A stretch of DNA of 35,010 bases from Streptomyces harenosi (GCF_011008945.1 NZ_WYCT01000036.1:1-35010), one strand, 5' to 3'. Shown: positions 24,066 through 32,526, counted from the first letter of the stretch. Made by a program: numbers and translations. The notes: generated from the letters alone by a model not told the origin.

Positions 24066-24950
24066 TCAGTCCGTCCCCCGGACATGCCGCACCAGCGCCC
24101 GCAGGATCAGGGGGGCCCGTGTCCACAGCACGGCGCCGCCGGTGCCCGGTACGACGTGGCGCACGGCTCCCGGAATCCGGGACGTGAGGCTGCGCCCCTG
24201 GTCCGGGGAGTGACCGAAGTCCTCCGCGCCGTACCAGACGTCCACGGGGACGTCGATGGCCGAGAGGTCGATGTCCCACCGCCCCATGGCGAGGACGGTG
24301 TCCCGGGCGTACCCCTCGGCGCCCTGCGCGAAGGCCTCGTCGAGCGCCCTGCGGTACGCGGCGGCGAACCGTTCCTCCCGGTACACGGCCAGGTCCACGG
24401 CCGGGCTGTTGGCCATCACCATGTCCCACATGGCCTGCGGGGTGAAGCCCGCGAACACCTTCCCGGCGGCGTCCGGGTCGGTCCGGGTCAGGTCCACCAG
24501 GCGCCGCAGCTCCGGCGGCAGCGCCTCGGCGAAGTGGGGGGCCGCGACCTCGTCGGCGCCCGCCACCACCGCCAGGGCCGCCACCACGCCGGACGCGGCG
24601 CAGGCCAGGGCGAACGGGGCACCCTGGGAGTTGCCGACCATGGCGGGTCTGCCCAGGCCGCGGCCGTCCGCGAAGCGGCGGACGTCCTCGGCGAAGCCGG
24701 TGAAGGTGCGCCCCGGCGCGGGGCTGGAGACGCCGAGTCCGGGCCGGTCCAGGGAGATCAGCCGTATCCCGAGATCCGCCACGGCCTCCGCGCCGAAGCC
24801 GAGGTACCGGCTGGTGGCGGCTCCCGGGCAGAGCAGGACCGGGGTGCCGTCCGCCGGTCCCCACTCGGCCCAGCCCAGGCGTCTGCCGTCGGGGAGGAGG
24901 TGCTCGCCGGTGCGTGCGGGAGGGGTCACGAGAGTTTCCATGCCGATCAT
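24066..24950 (-). CDS. Alpha/beta hydrolase-fold protein, catalytic His apparently lost
   Basis: A 294-residue alpha/beta hydrolase. The oxyanion region is CPGAATSRYLG, the nucleophile elbow GNSQG carries Ser108, and Asp244 lies in WYGAEDFGHSP. The usual HVVPGxGH motif near the C-terminus reads HVVPGTGG, so Gly272 replaces the catalytic His. The protein may be inactive, use another His (for example in DFGHSP) or have a non-hydrolytic role. Hydrolases of this group cleave esters or epoxides. Starts at 24950 or 24941 are possible; neither has a good ribosome site. Confidence 0.85.
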   Translation of the reverse strand: MIGMETLVTPPARTGEHLLPDGRRLGWAEWGPADGTPVLLCPGAATSRYLGFGAEAVADLGIRLISLDRPGLGVSSPAPGRTFTGFAEDVRRFADGRGLGRPAMVGNSQGAPFALACAASGVVAALAVVAGADEVAAPHFAEALPPELRRLVDLTRTDPDAAGKVFAGFTPQAMWDMVMANSPAVDLAVYREERFAAAYRRALDEAFAQGAEGYARDTVLAMGRWDIDLSAIDVPVDVWYGAEDFGHSPDQGRSLTSRIPGAVRHVVPGTGGAVLWTRAPLILRALVRHVRGTD

Positions 24951-25547
24951 GATGCCGCCGGGGGCGCGTCGTCGGCTCGCCCCCGGCCGCCGGGGTCCGG
25001 GACGGGTGGTCCGGTGGCCGGGGGAACGGCTGCGGCTGCCCGCCGAGGCCGCCGCAGGCACCCGTGAGGAGCCGCCGGCGAGGTGACCGCCCCCGCCGCT
25101 CCGGCCGCGGCGCGCGCCGGGCTCCGGCCGTTCCCGGCGACGTGTCCGCCGCGCGGGCCCTGTCCTCCCCCGGGCCGGGCACGCCGGGCTGGGTGAGGTT
25201 TCCGTAACAACCCGTTCACGGCAGGCGGGAGTTCGAGTAATGAGCGCTTCCTACGGTGTCCCGCCATGGGCGCAGAACCGTATACGCCGCCGCTCACATC
25301 CGCCGCCGGGGGCACGGCACCGGCGGCCCGCGCGCGGCGGGACCAGCCCGCGCGGCAGCCGGGCACCGGTGCGCCGGCGCGGCCGGCCCGGAGCCCGGGC
25401 GGCTGCTCGACGAGGGCGCCCGCCCGGCCCTGAGTCCCGTCGCCCGCACCGCGCGCCCACCGCTCCCCCGTCCCGCCGAAGACGCCGAAGGGGGACCTTC
25501 ATCCGGCACCGCACCCGCACCCCGGCACCCACCCCAGGAGGCGTGAC
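24951..25547. other. Divergent intergenic region and long leader of the permease
   Basis: No gene is seen in this nearly 600-base region. The left half is GC-rich without clear signals. A promoter-like pair lies at 25215-25243 (listed separately), which would give a leader of about 295 bases before the permease. An open frame at 25240-25551 is Arg/Pro-rich and looks non-coding. Confidence 0.5.
25204..25243 (+). promoter_or_regulatory. Likely promoter of the permease with an overlapping GlnR-like half box
   Basis: TTCACG (25215-25220) and TAATGA (25238-25243) are separated by exactly 17 bases in a patch much less GC-rich than its surroundings. GTAAC-N6-TTCAC across the -35 partly resembles a GlnR box (GTnAC-N6-GaAAC), which would fit a nitrogen-source permease; that is tentative. 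Confidence 0.45.
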
Positions 25548-27194
25548 ATGAGCACGACCGAGTCACGGCCGACGGCACCCGCCGTCCAGGCCCCGGCCGG
25601 CCAGGCGGCCACGGAGACGCTGGAGGACTACACCCTCCGCTTCGCCCCGCGCAGCTACCGCCGCTGGAGCCCGATGGTCGTGGCGACCACGGCGCTCGGC
25701 GGCATCGCCTACATGGCCGATTTCTCCATCGGGGCGGGTATCGGGCTGGCCCACGGCACCGGCAACGCGCTGGTCGCGATCGCCGTGGCCGCCGCCGTCA
25801 TCTTCGTCACCGGGTTCCCGCTCTCCTACTACGGCGCCCGCTACAACATCGACCTCGACCTGATCACCCGCGGGTCCGGCTTCGGCTACTACGGATCGGT
25901 CCTCACCAGCGTCATCTTCGCCAGCTTCACCTTCATCTTCTTCGCCCTGGAAGGGGCGATCATGGCCCAGGGCCTCGAACTCGGCCTGGGGCTGCCCCTC
26001 TGGCTGGGCTACGCCCTGTCCACCCTCATGGTGATCCCGCTGGTCGTCTACGGCATGAAAGCCCTCAGCAAGCTCCAGGTGTGGACCACGCCGCTGTGGC
26101 TGCTGCTCATGATCGCCCCGCTGGTCCACCTGATCGCCACCGACCCCGGCACCGTCGACCGGTTCCTCTCCTACGCGGGCACCGAGGGCGAGGGGGGCGT
26201 GAACACCGCCTCCGTGCTCCTCGGCGCGGGCGTGTGCCTGTCGCTCATCGCGCAGATCGGCGAGCAGATCGACTACCTGCGGTTCATGCCGCCCAAGACG
26301 GAGGCGAACCGGCGGAGCTGGTGGACGGCCGTGATCATGGCAGGTCCGGGCTGGGTGGTGCTCGGCGCCCTGAAGCAGGCCATCGGCGTCTTCCTGGCCG
26401 TCTACGTCCTGGCCGAGGCCGGGCCCGCAGCGGCGCCCGAGCCGATCCGGCAGTTCCAGGGGGCCTTCGACGCGATGATGCCGTCCTGGATGGTGGTGCC
26501 GCTGGCCGTGGCCCTCGTCGTGATCAGCCAGATCAAGATCAACGTGACCAACGCGTACTCCGGCTCCCTCGCCTGGACCAACTCCTACACGCGGGTCACC
26601 CGCCGCTACCCCGGCCGCATGGTGTTCGTCCTGGTGAACCTGGCCATCGCGCTCACCCTGATGGAGGCCGACATGTTCAGCGTCCTCAACAGCGTGCTCG
26701 GCTTCTACTCCAACTGCGCCATCGCCTGGGTGGTCACCGTCGCGACCGACATCCTGGTCAACAAGTACCTCCTGAAGCTCTCCCCGCACGCGCCCGAGTT
26801 CCGCCGGGGCATGCTGTACGCCGTCAACCCGGTCGGCGTGGTGGCCTTCGTCGCCGCCTCCGGTCTGTCCATCGCCATGTACTTCCACCTTCTCGGTGAC
26901 GCCCTCCAGCCGTACTCCCCCGTGGCCGCGGCCGTGATCGCCTTCGTCCTCACCCCGCTGATGGCGATCGTCACCAAGGGCCGGTTCTACCTGCGCCGCG
27001 ACGACGACGGCATCGCCGAGCCGCTGCTCGACGCGGACGGCAACCCCAGCGCCGTCACCTACGACTGCCACGTCTGCCGCCGCCCCTACGAGCGCCCCGA
27101 CCTCACCGCCTGCGTCACGCACGGCGCGGTGGTCTGCTCCCTGTGCCTGAGCACGGACAAGGCCGGCGACCACGTCCTGCCGGAGCCCGCGTAG
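25548..27194 (+). CDS. NCS1-type purine/cytosine permease with C-terminal Cys-rich tail
   Basis: A 548-residue membrane protein of the purine-cytosine permease family with about 12 helices (GGIAYMADFSIGAGIGLAHGTGN, ITRGSGFGYYGS, FFALEGAIMAQGLELGLGLPL, INVTNAYSGSLAWTNSYTR). It should import a nucleobase or related compound. Residues after 470 are cytoplasmic and end in a Cys-rich motif: Cys507-x2-Cys510-x11-Cys522-x7-Cys530-x2-Cys533, with His508 and His525, which looks like a zinc-binding finger. Such a tail is not part of the transport core and suggests protein contact or sensing. The next gene is a multi-domain phosphatase 87 bases downstream on the same strand. Confidence 0.88.
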   Translation: MSTTESRPTAPAVQAPAGQAATETLEDYTLRFAPRSYRRWSPMVVATTALGGIAYMADFSIGAGIGLAHGTGNALVAIAVAAAVIFVTGFPLSYYGARYNIDLDLITRGSGFGYYGSVLTSVIFASFTFIFFALEGAIMAQGLELGLGLPLWLGYALSTLMVIPLVVYGMKALSKLQVWTTPLWLLLMIAPLVHLIATDPGTVDRFLSYAGTEGEGGVNTASVLLGAGVCLSLIAQIGEQIDYLRFMPPKTEANRRSWWTAVIMAGPGWVVLGALKQAIGVFLAVYVLAEAGPAAAPEPIRQFQGAFDAMMPSWMVVPLAVALVVISQIKINVTNAYSGSLAWTNSYTRVTRRYPGRMVFVLVNLAIALTLMEADMFSVLNSVLGFYSNCAIAWVVTVATDILVNKYLLKLSPHAPEFRRGMLYAVNPVGVVAFVAASGLSIAMYFHLLGDALQPYSPVAAAVIAFVLTPLMAIVTKGRFYLRRDDDGIAEPLLDADGNPSAVTYDCHVCRRPYERPDLTACVTHGAVVCSLCLSTDKAGDHVLPEPA

Positions 27195-27206
27195 CACCCG
27201 GACACC

Positions 27207-27260
27207 CCGTCCGGCGGCACGTCCGCCCCGCACCCGCGGGACCGACATGCTGCCGGACGG
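27207..27260 (+). promoter_or_regulatory. Intercistronic stem-loop between permease and phosphatase
   Basis: Bases 27207-27223 (CCGTCCGGCGGCACGTC) pair with 27244-27260 over 17 positions, with one G-U wobble and one C-A mismatch, around a 20-base loop. It begins 12 bases after the permease stop and ends 21 bases before the phosphatase ATG. It can act as a partial terminator or a processing site that sets the ratio of the two proteins. Confidence 0.6.
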
Positions 27261-27281
27261 CCCGGCGAGCACACTGGGGCC

Positions 27282-29942
27282 ATGGGCGACCACGATCCGC
27301 GGCAGACGGTGACGCGCCGGTTCGCGCTCACTCCCCGCAGCGCCGCGTCGGCCCGGCGGTTCGTACGGGCCGCGCTGCCCGGCGTCCCTTCGGAGCTGGC
27401 CGACACCACCGAGCTGCTGGCCGGCGAACTGGTCACGAACGCCGTCCTGCACGCCCGCACCGAGGTGGAGGTGGCGGTCTCGGTACGTGACGGCGGAGTC
27501 CGGGTGACGGTCAGCGACGAACGGCCGCACCTGACGCCGGTACCCCACCGCTGCTTCCCGTGCGCCGGCGCCGGGCAGGGGCTGGCCCTGGTGGAGCGGC
27601 TGGCCTCCCGTCACGGCGCCGACACCGGCGAGCGGCGCAAGACGGTGTGGTTCGAGCTCTCGTCCGGCGGGCCGCCGCCGTCGCCGCCCGACGGACCGCC
27701 GCCGTCCGGCTGGCGGACCGGACAGGCGCCGCGCACCGGGGACGGGAAGGTGACGCTGGTCGACGTGCCCGACGCCCTGTACACGGTCTGCCTGCAGCAC
27801 CGTCACGCCCTGATGCGCGAACTGGCGCTGGCCGCCTCCCCCGGCGACGGCGGCGGCATCGGAGTGGGCCCCGAGGATCTGGCCGCCGCCCACGACGTCA
27901 ACAACGCGATCAGCGCCTGGGTGGCCGACGCCATGGACGAGCAGCCGTCCGAGGCGGGCATCCGCTCGCTGTCGCTGCGGGTGCCCGCGGACGCGGTGCC
28001 GGCGGTGCGCACGCTGCGCCGGGTGCTGCGCCTGGCCGAGGAGGCCGCCCGCGCGGAGCGCCTGCTCACGCTGCCCGCCCTGCCGCGCTGTCTGCTCTTC
28101 CAGGAGTGGCTGTTCGACCAGATCACCGGGCAGCTCGCCGGCGGCCATCCGACCGCCTGGACGGTGGTGCCCCGTGATCCGGGCGTCAGCTCCTCGGAAC
28201 TGGTGCCGTGGGAGCCCGGCCATGTGCGGGCCGGCCGGGTACCGACCATCGCCGCCGACGAGGACAACCGGATCATCGCGGCGAACGGGCCCGCGGCGGA
28301 CCTGCTCGGCTGGGACACGGACGAGCTCGTCGGGCGGAAGATCACCACCCTGATCCCCGAGCACCTGCGGCAGCGGCACATCACGGCCTTCTCCTCGCTG
28401 CTGCTCACCGGGCAGACCCGCATCGTGGGCCGGTCCGTGCCGCTGCCGGCCCTGCACCGGGACGGACACGTCGTCCCCGTCCGCCTGCTCATCCAGACCC
28501 AGGAGACGGCCGACGGCCGCACCGTCTTCGTCGCGCAGCTCACCCCCAGGGCCGCCGCGTCCGCCGGGTCGCCGGCCGCCCCGGGCGCGAGCGGCCAGGT
28601 CACGGCCCAGCCCCTCGACGAGGGGAAGGCTCCGGCGCCGACGCGGCACCGGGCGAGGACGGGCGGCCCGGAGGGGAGCATGTCCCCCCTGGAACGGCTG
28701 GCCCTGCTGGCCGACGTGGCGGCGGCGCTGAGCGACACCCTGTACCTCGACGCGGGACTGCGGCACGTCGCGCGGCTGCTCACGCGGCAGCTCGCGGACT
28801 GGTGCGCGGTGGACCTGTTCACCGACGCCTCCCAGGTCGAGCGGGTCTGCCTCGTCCGGCGCGATCCCGGCGCGGGGCACCTGGCGGAGTACGAGGGCCC
28901 GCTGCCGCCGGTCTCGGAGACGGCGCGCGGCCCGCTGGCCCGAGCGCTGCGGGGCGCGGGCCCGCTGCTGCTCACCGAGGCTCCCCCGGCGAGCCAGGCC
29001 GGGAACGCGCTGGACGCCCACCATCTGGCGCTGCTGCGGCGACTCGGCACGGGCAGCGCCGTGGTCGCCCCGCTCCGCGCCCGCCAGGAGATCTTCGGCG
29101 CGCTGACGCTGGCCCGCGGCAAGGGGCGGCGGCCCTTCGCGGAGGAGGACCTGTCGCTGATCGAGGATCTGGTCCGCGGCATCGCCCTGGGGATCGACAA
29201 CGCGCGCCTGTACCAGGCGACGCGGAACATCGCCGAACGCCTCCAGCGCTCCCTGCTGCCCGTCCTGCCCGCCGTCGACAACCTCCAGCTCGCCGCCCGG
29301 TACGCGGCCTCCTCCACCACCGCGCAGGTCGGCGGCGACTGGTACGACAGCTTCATCCTCCCGAGCGGGGGCACCGCCGTGGTCATCGGGGACGTCACCG
29401 GCCACAACCTCGATGCGGCCATCGCCATGAGCCAGTTGCGCAGCATGCTGCGCGGCATCGCGGTCGACCGCCAGGAGCCGCCCGAGATGGTGCTGCGCCG
29501 TCTGGACCTGGCCAATCACAGCCTGTACCGGGAGGCGACCGCGACCTGCGTCTACGGACTCGTCAAGTGCGCCGCCGACGGCTCGTGGGAGCTGACCCAC
29601 TCGTCCGCCGGCCATCTGCCCCCGCTGCTGACCACCCGCGAGGGGGACACCCGCTACCTGGAGGGCGGCGCGGGCCTGCTGCTGGGCATGGACCCGGAGA
29701 TGCCCCGGCGCACGGCCCACGACCGGCTGCCCGCCGACTCGACCCTGCTCCTGTACACCGACGGCCTCATCGAGCGCCGTGACGAGTCGCTCGACGACGC
29801 CCTGGCCCGGCTGCGCCGGCACACCGCCGCCCTGGCCCGCGCCCCGCTGGACACCTTCTGCGACGAGCTGCTGATCAGGCTCGGCGCCGACAGCGCCGAC
29901 GACATCGCGGTCCTCGCGCTGCGCCCCGCGGCACCGGGCTGA
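27282..29942 (+). CDS. Multi-domain SpoIIE/PP2C phosphatase: RsbW-like ATPase, PAS, GAF, PP2C
   Basis: An 886-residue soluble signalling protein. Residues 10-128 form an RsbW-like HATPase domain (N-box ELVTNAVLHA at 49-58; GQGLALVERLA). Residues 160-300 are helical and unassigned. A PAS domain lies at 317-420 (IIAANGPAADLLGWDTDELVG), a GAF domain at 475-645, and a PP2C/SpoIIE phosphatase at 655-882. The phosphatase metal residues are Asp687 (GGDWYD), Asp704 (IGDVTGH), Asp827 (YTDGLIE) and Asp873-874 (ADDIAV). Such proteins phosphorylate and dephosphorylate anti-anti-sigma factors. No STAS gene or sigma factor is adjacent. It lies behind the permease, so transport or ligand sensing may feed it. 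Confidence 0.92.
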   Translation: MGDHDPRQTVTRRFALTPRSAASARRFVRAALPGVPSELADTTELLAGELVTNAVLHARTEVEVAVSVRDGGVRVTVSDERPHLTPVPHRCFPCAGAGQGLALVERLASRHGADTGERRKTVWFELSSGGPPPSPPDGPPPSGWRTGQAPRTGDGKVTLVDVPDALYTVCLQHRHALMRELALAASPGDGGGIGVGPEDLAAAHDVNNAISAWVADAMDEQPSEAGIRSLSLRVPADAVPAVRTLRRVLRLAEEAARAERLLTLPALPRCLLFQEWLFDQITGQLAGGHPTAWTVVPRDPGVSSSELVPWEPGHVRAGRVPTIAADEDNRIIAANGPAADLLGWDTDELVGRKITTLIPEHLRQRHITAFSSLLLTGQTRIVGRSVPLPALHRDGHVVPVRLLIQTQETADGRTVFVAQLTPRAAASAGSPAAPGASGQVTAQPLDEGKAPAPTRHRARTGGPEGSMSPLERLALLADVAAALSDTLYLDAGLRHVARLLTRQLADWCAVDLFTDASQVERVCLVRRDPGAGHLAEYEGPLPPVSETARGPLARALRGAGPLLLTEAPPASQAGNALDAHHLALLRRLGTGSAVVAPLRARQEIFGALTLARGKGRRPFAEEDLSLIEDLVRGIALGIDNARLYQATRNIAERLQRSLLPVLPAVDNLQLAARYAASSTTAQVGGDWYDSFILPSGGTAVVIGDVTGHNLDAAIAMSQLRSMLRGIAVDRQEPPEMVLRRLDLANHSLYREATATCVYGLVKCAADGSWELTHSSAGHLPPLLTTREGDTRYLEGGAGLLLGMDPEMPRRTAHDRLPADSTLLLYTDGLIERRDESLDDALARLRRHTAALARAPLDTFCDELLIRLGADSADDIAVLALRPAAPG

Positions 29943-30051
29943 CCGGCCGGTGCGGCGCCCTTCCCGTCCGTGGCCGGAGGGCCTGGCGCGCCGGACGCGG
30001 CGGCGGTGCCCGCGGTCACGGCAGCCCGTGGCGGGGCGCGCCGCAGGCCCG

Positions 30052-31023
30052 TCACAGCCGCTTGGGCGGCGACTCCCCCGCGGTCATGTGTTCCAGCACC
30101 TCGACCAGCTCCTGGCAGGCCCGTTCCACGGAGCGTCTGGTGTTGCGCTGCTCGGTGATCACGGAGGACAGCAGGAGGGCGGTCAGCGCCATCGTCCCGT
30201 TGAACGCCTGGAGCTTCACCATGACCTCCACATCGGTCAGACGCTCGAACGAGCCCACCCGGTCCGTGGCGGCGACGGTGGCCGCGACGGAGGCGGCCAG
30301 GGCGCACAGCATGCTGCCCGCGAGCTGGAAACTGAGCGCCGCCCACACCAGCAGCGGATACACCAGGAACAGCAGGCTGACGGAGCTGTGCGTGGCCAGC
30401 GGCACCAGCGCGCAGACGATGAGGCCGAGCACCGCGGCCTGCACCCAGCGCGCCTCCCGGGACGGCAGGCGCGCCCGGGGCAGCAGGAGCAGCAGCGGGG
30501 TGAGGATGACGACCCCCATGGCGTCGCCCACCCACCAGGCCAGCCAGACGGGCCAGAAGCCCTGCGCGGCCAGCTTGTCCGTCAGCACGAGGGAGCCCGC
30601 CCCGATGGTCGCGCTGATCAGCATGCCGGTGAGCGCGCCCAGGAAGACCAGGGCGAACCCGTCGCGCAGCCTGCTGAGGTCGGTGCGGAAGCCCGCCCTG
30701 CGCAGCATGAGGCAGGCGCACACGGGCGCGGCGGTGTTCCCGAACAGGGTGGCGACGACGGCGGGCTGCACGGGGGCGATGGACATGATCACCAGAAGGA
30801 CACCGAGGGTGATGCCGGGGACGCACCCCATCCCGAAGAGCAGCAGGCAGGCCACCGCGACGCCGGTGGGCGGCCAGATGGGGGTGACGACCGCCTCCTC
30901 CACGGTGAGCTGCCGCACCAGCCCGAGCCGCCCCGCCGCGTAGTAGAGACCGGCGACGGCCAGGGTCTGCACGGCGAGGGCGACCGGCCGGGGCCAAGCA
31001 CGGATACCCACCACAGCAGCCAT
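30052..31023 (-). CDS. MASE1 membrane sensor protein without effector domain
   Basis: A 323-residue membrane protein with about eight hydrophobic helices and the MASE1 signature (VEEAVVTPIWPPTGVAVACLLLFG, CVPGITLGVLL, FGNTAAPVCACLMLRRAGFR, WWVGDAMGVVILTPLLLLL). The C-terminal 40 residues form a short cytoplasmic helix (VITEQRNTRRSVERACQELVEVLEHM). MASE1 is normally fused to kinase, GGDEF or SpoIIE domains; here no output domain follows. It starts 51 bases after the SpoIIE phosphatase gene on the same strand, so the two probably form a split sensor/phosphatase. The ribosome site before the ATG is weak. Confidence 0.88.
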   Translation of the reverse strand: MAAVVGIRAWPRPVALAVQTLAVAGLYYAAGRLGLVRQLTVEEAVVTPIWPPTGVAVACLLLFGMGCVPGITLGVLLVIMSIAPVQPAVVATLFGNTAAPVCACLMLRRAGFRTDLSRLRDGFALVFLGALTGMLISATIGAGSLVLTDKLAAQGFWPVWLAWWVGDAMGVVILTPLLLLLPRARLPSREARWVQAAVLGLIVCALVPLATHSSVSLLFLVYPLLVWAALSFQLAGSMLCALAASVAATVAATDRVGSFERLTDVEVMVKLQAFNGTMALTALLLSSVITEQRNTRRSVERACQELVEVLEHMTAGESPPKRL

Positions 31024-31074
31024 CAGACACCGGGGCCGCCGCGTCGGCGAGGCGAGGGCGGCACGCGTCCCGCC

Positions 31075-31905
31075 CTATGGCTGAACGCTTCGCCCGTCGT
31101 GCCCCACGACCAGCACCGCGGCATCGTCCTCGTGCCCCACGCGCTCGGCGTTCTTGATCACGGCGGCGGCCAGCGACGTCGCTTCCATGCCCGCCACCGC
31201 GGCGATGCCGGCCAGCCGTACGATCTGGTCGAGCCCCTCGTCGACGTTCATCGACGGCCCCTCCACCACCCCGTCGGTGAGCAGGACGAAGACGCCGCCC
31301 GTGGTGAGCCGGTACCGGGTCACCGGGTACTCCGCCCCCGCCAGGACGCCGAGGGGCGGCCCTCCCTCGTCCTCGGAGACGCCGGATTTCCCGTCGGCGG
31401 TCGCCCACACGCAGGGAACGTGCCCCGCCCGCGCGCTCTCCAGCGTTCCGGTGGACGGGTTCAGCCGCATGAAGGTGCAGGTGGCGAAGAGGTCGGCGCG
31501 CAGCGACAGCAGAAGGTCGTTGGTGCGGGCGAGCAGCTCCCCGGGCTCGCTGGTGACGGAGGCGAGCGCCCGCAGTCCGACCCGCACCTGCCCCATGAAC
31601 GCCGCCGCGTCGATGGTGTGCCCCTGGACGTCCCCCACGGAGAGCCCGATGCAGCCGTCCGGCAGGGCGAAGGCGTCGTACCAGTCGCCGCCCACGTTCA
31701 GCCCTGAGTAGGCGGGCGAGTACTGCACGGCCAGGTGGATGCCGGGAACGGTGGGCATCTCCGCCGGGAGCATGTCGCGCTGGAGCGCGATGGCCAGCTC
31801 CACCCGGGACCGCTGCAGCTCCGCCAGCCGCCGCGCCTGGGAGGTCAGCGACCCGAGCCTGGCCAGCAGCTCGTCACCGTCGTCCGTCGGGCACTTGCGG
31901 GACAT
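31075..31905 (-). CDS. SpoIIE family PP2C protein phosphatase
   Basis: A 276-residue protein that consists of an N-terminal coiled coil (res 10-45: LLARLGSLTSQARRLAELQRSRVELAIALQ) and a complete PP2C/SpoIIE domain. Metal residues are Asp74 (VGGDWYD), Asp92 (VGDVQGH), Asp211 (LTDGVVE) and Asp260-261 (HEDDAAV). Such enzymes dephosphorylate Ser/Thr on anti-anti-sigma factors. The ATG at 31905 has GGAG 7 nt upstream; an ATG at 31971 overlaps the likely -10 and is rejected. The coiled coil may dock to the MASE1 protein encoded next. Confidence 0.92.
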   Translation of the reverse strand: MSRKCPTDDGDELLARLGSLTSQARRLAELQRSRVELAIALQRDMLPAEMPTVPGIHLAVQYSPAYSGLNVGGDWYDAFALPDGCIGLSVGDVQGHTIDAAAFMGQVRVGLRALASVTSEPGELLARTNDLLLSLRADLFATCTFMRLNPSTGTLESARAGHVPCVWATADGKSGVSEDEGGPPLGVLAGAEYPVTRYRLTTGGVFVLLTDGVVEGPSMNVDEGLDQIVRLAGIAAVAGMEATSLAAAVIKNAERVGHEDDAAVLVVGHDGRSVQP

Positions 31906-31966
31906 CGATCGCTCCGGGGGGCCGGGAGACCCTTCTGTGACTATCCGCATATGGGGCTTTTGTCTG

Positions 31967-31972
31967 ATCATA
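31967..31972 (-). promoter_or_regulatory. Candidate -10 of the SpoIIE/MASE1 operon
   Basis: On the minus strand TATGAT lies about 60 bases upstream of the SpoIIE ATG, in an AT-richer patch. No good -35 at the expected distance is visible. Confidence 0.35.
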
Positions 31973-32066
31973 GCGGTACGGCGGCCCCGCCCAGCGGGAA
32001 GCGCCTCCCGCGACGGATACGCCGGCCCGTTCCCGTGCCATCACCCCGCATCCCGTGCTACTGTGG

Positions 32067-32224
32067 ATGACGTTGCAGTTGTGGTACCCATACTTTGTGC
32101 GCCTGACGGGATGTGACCATCAGGCGCATTCTTGTTTTCCGGAGCACTCCGGGTGGGGACATTGTTGCGGCCGGGTTTCGCAGCTGCGAGACCGCGATCA
32201 CTTCCCCGCACAGAGGAGAAAGAC
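32067..32224 (+). promoter_or_regulatory. Promoter and structured leader of the cold-shock gene
   Basis: A weak -35 (ATGACG, 32067-32072) and -10 (CATACT, 32089-32094) would start RNA near 32100. The leader of about 125 bases has stem 1 TGCGCCTGA/TCAGGCGCA (32098-32106 with 32120-32128) followed by TTCTTGTTTT, which resembles a terminator. Stem 2 is CCGGAG/CTCCGG (32139-32152), and stem 3 is the palindrome TCGCAGCTGCGA (32178-32189). Structured leaders control cold-shock genes in other bacteria. Confidence 0.5.
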
Positions 32225-32428
32225 ATGGCTACCGGAACCGTGAAGTGGTTCAACTCCGAAAAGGGCTTCGGCTTCATCCAGCAGGACGGCGGCGGCGCCG
32301 ACGTCTTCGCCCACTACTCGAACATCGCCAGCTCCGGCTTCCGTGAGCTGCAGGAGGGCCAGCGGGTCTCCTTCGACGTCACGCAGGGCCAGAAGGGCCC
32401 GCAGGCGGAGAACATCGTCCCGGCCTGA
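32225..32428 (+). CDS. Cold-shock domain protein (CspA family)
   Basis: A 67-residue single cold-shock domain with both RNA-binding motifs: KGFGFIQQ (RNP1) and DVFAHYS (RNP2). It starts [12 protein letters not shown] and ends GPQAENI, the standard length. It binds single-stranded nucleic acid and acts as an RNA chaperone. GAGGAGAAAGAC precedes the ATG. The long hairpin-rich leader suggests post-transcriptional control, and a strong terminator follows. Confidence 0.97.
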   Translation: MATGTVKWFNSEKGFGFIQQDGGGADVFAHYSNIASSGFRELQEGQRVSFDVTQGQKGPQAENIVPA

Positions 32429-32469
32429 TCCGGCGTTCACCAGGGCGGACCGTTCCCCGGCCGCCCGGC

Positions 32470-32512
32470 GGCAGGGCCCGCGCCTTCCCGGCGCGGGCCC
32501 TGCCGCGTTTTT
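32470..32512 (+). terminator. Intrinsic terminator of the cold-shock gene
   Basis: GGCAGGGCCCGCGCC (32470-32484) and its exact reverse complement (32490-32504) form a 15-bp stem with a 5-base loop, followed by GCGTTTTT. This is a classical Rho-independent terminator. Confidence 0.92.
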
Positions 32513-32526
32513 CGCCCCCGGCGGGC

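Noticed and set aside
25240..25551. 103-codon frame just before the permease
   Set aside because: Arg/Pro-rich and non-globular; its start coincides with the predicted -10 region.
25563..29822. Open frame of 1419 codons antisense to the permease and phosphatase
   Set aside because: Shadow frame: no recognisable domain, low-complexity Gly/Arg/Val composition, no ribosome site.
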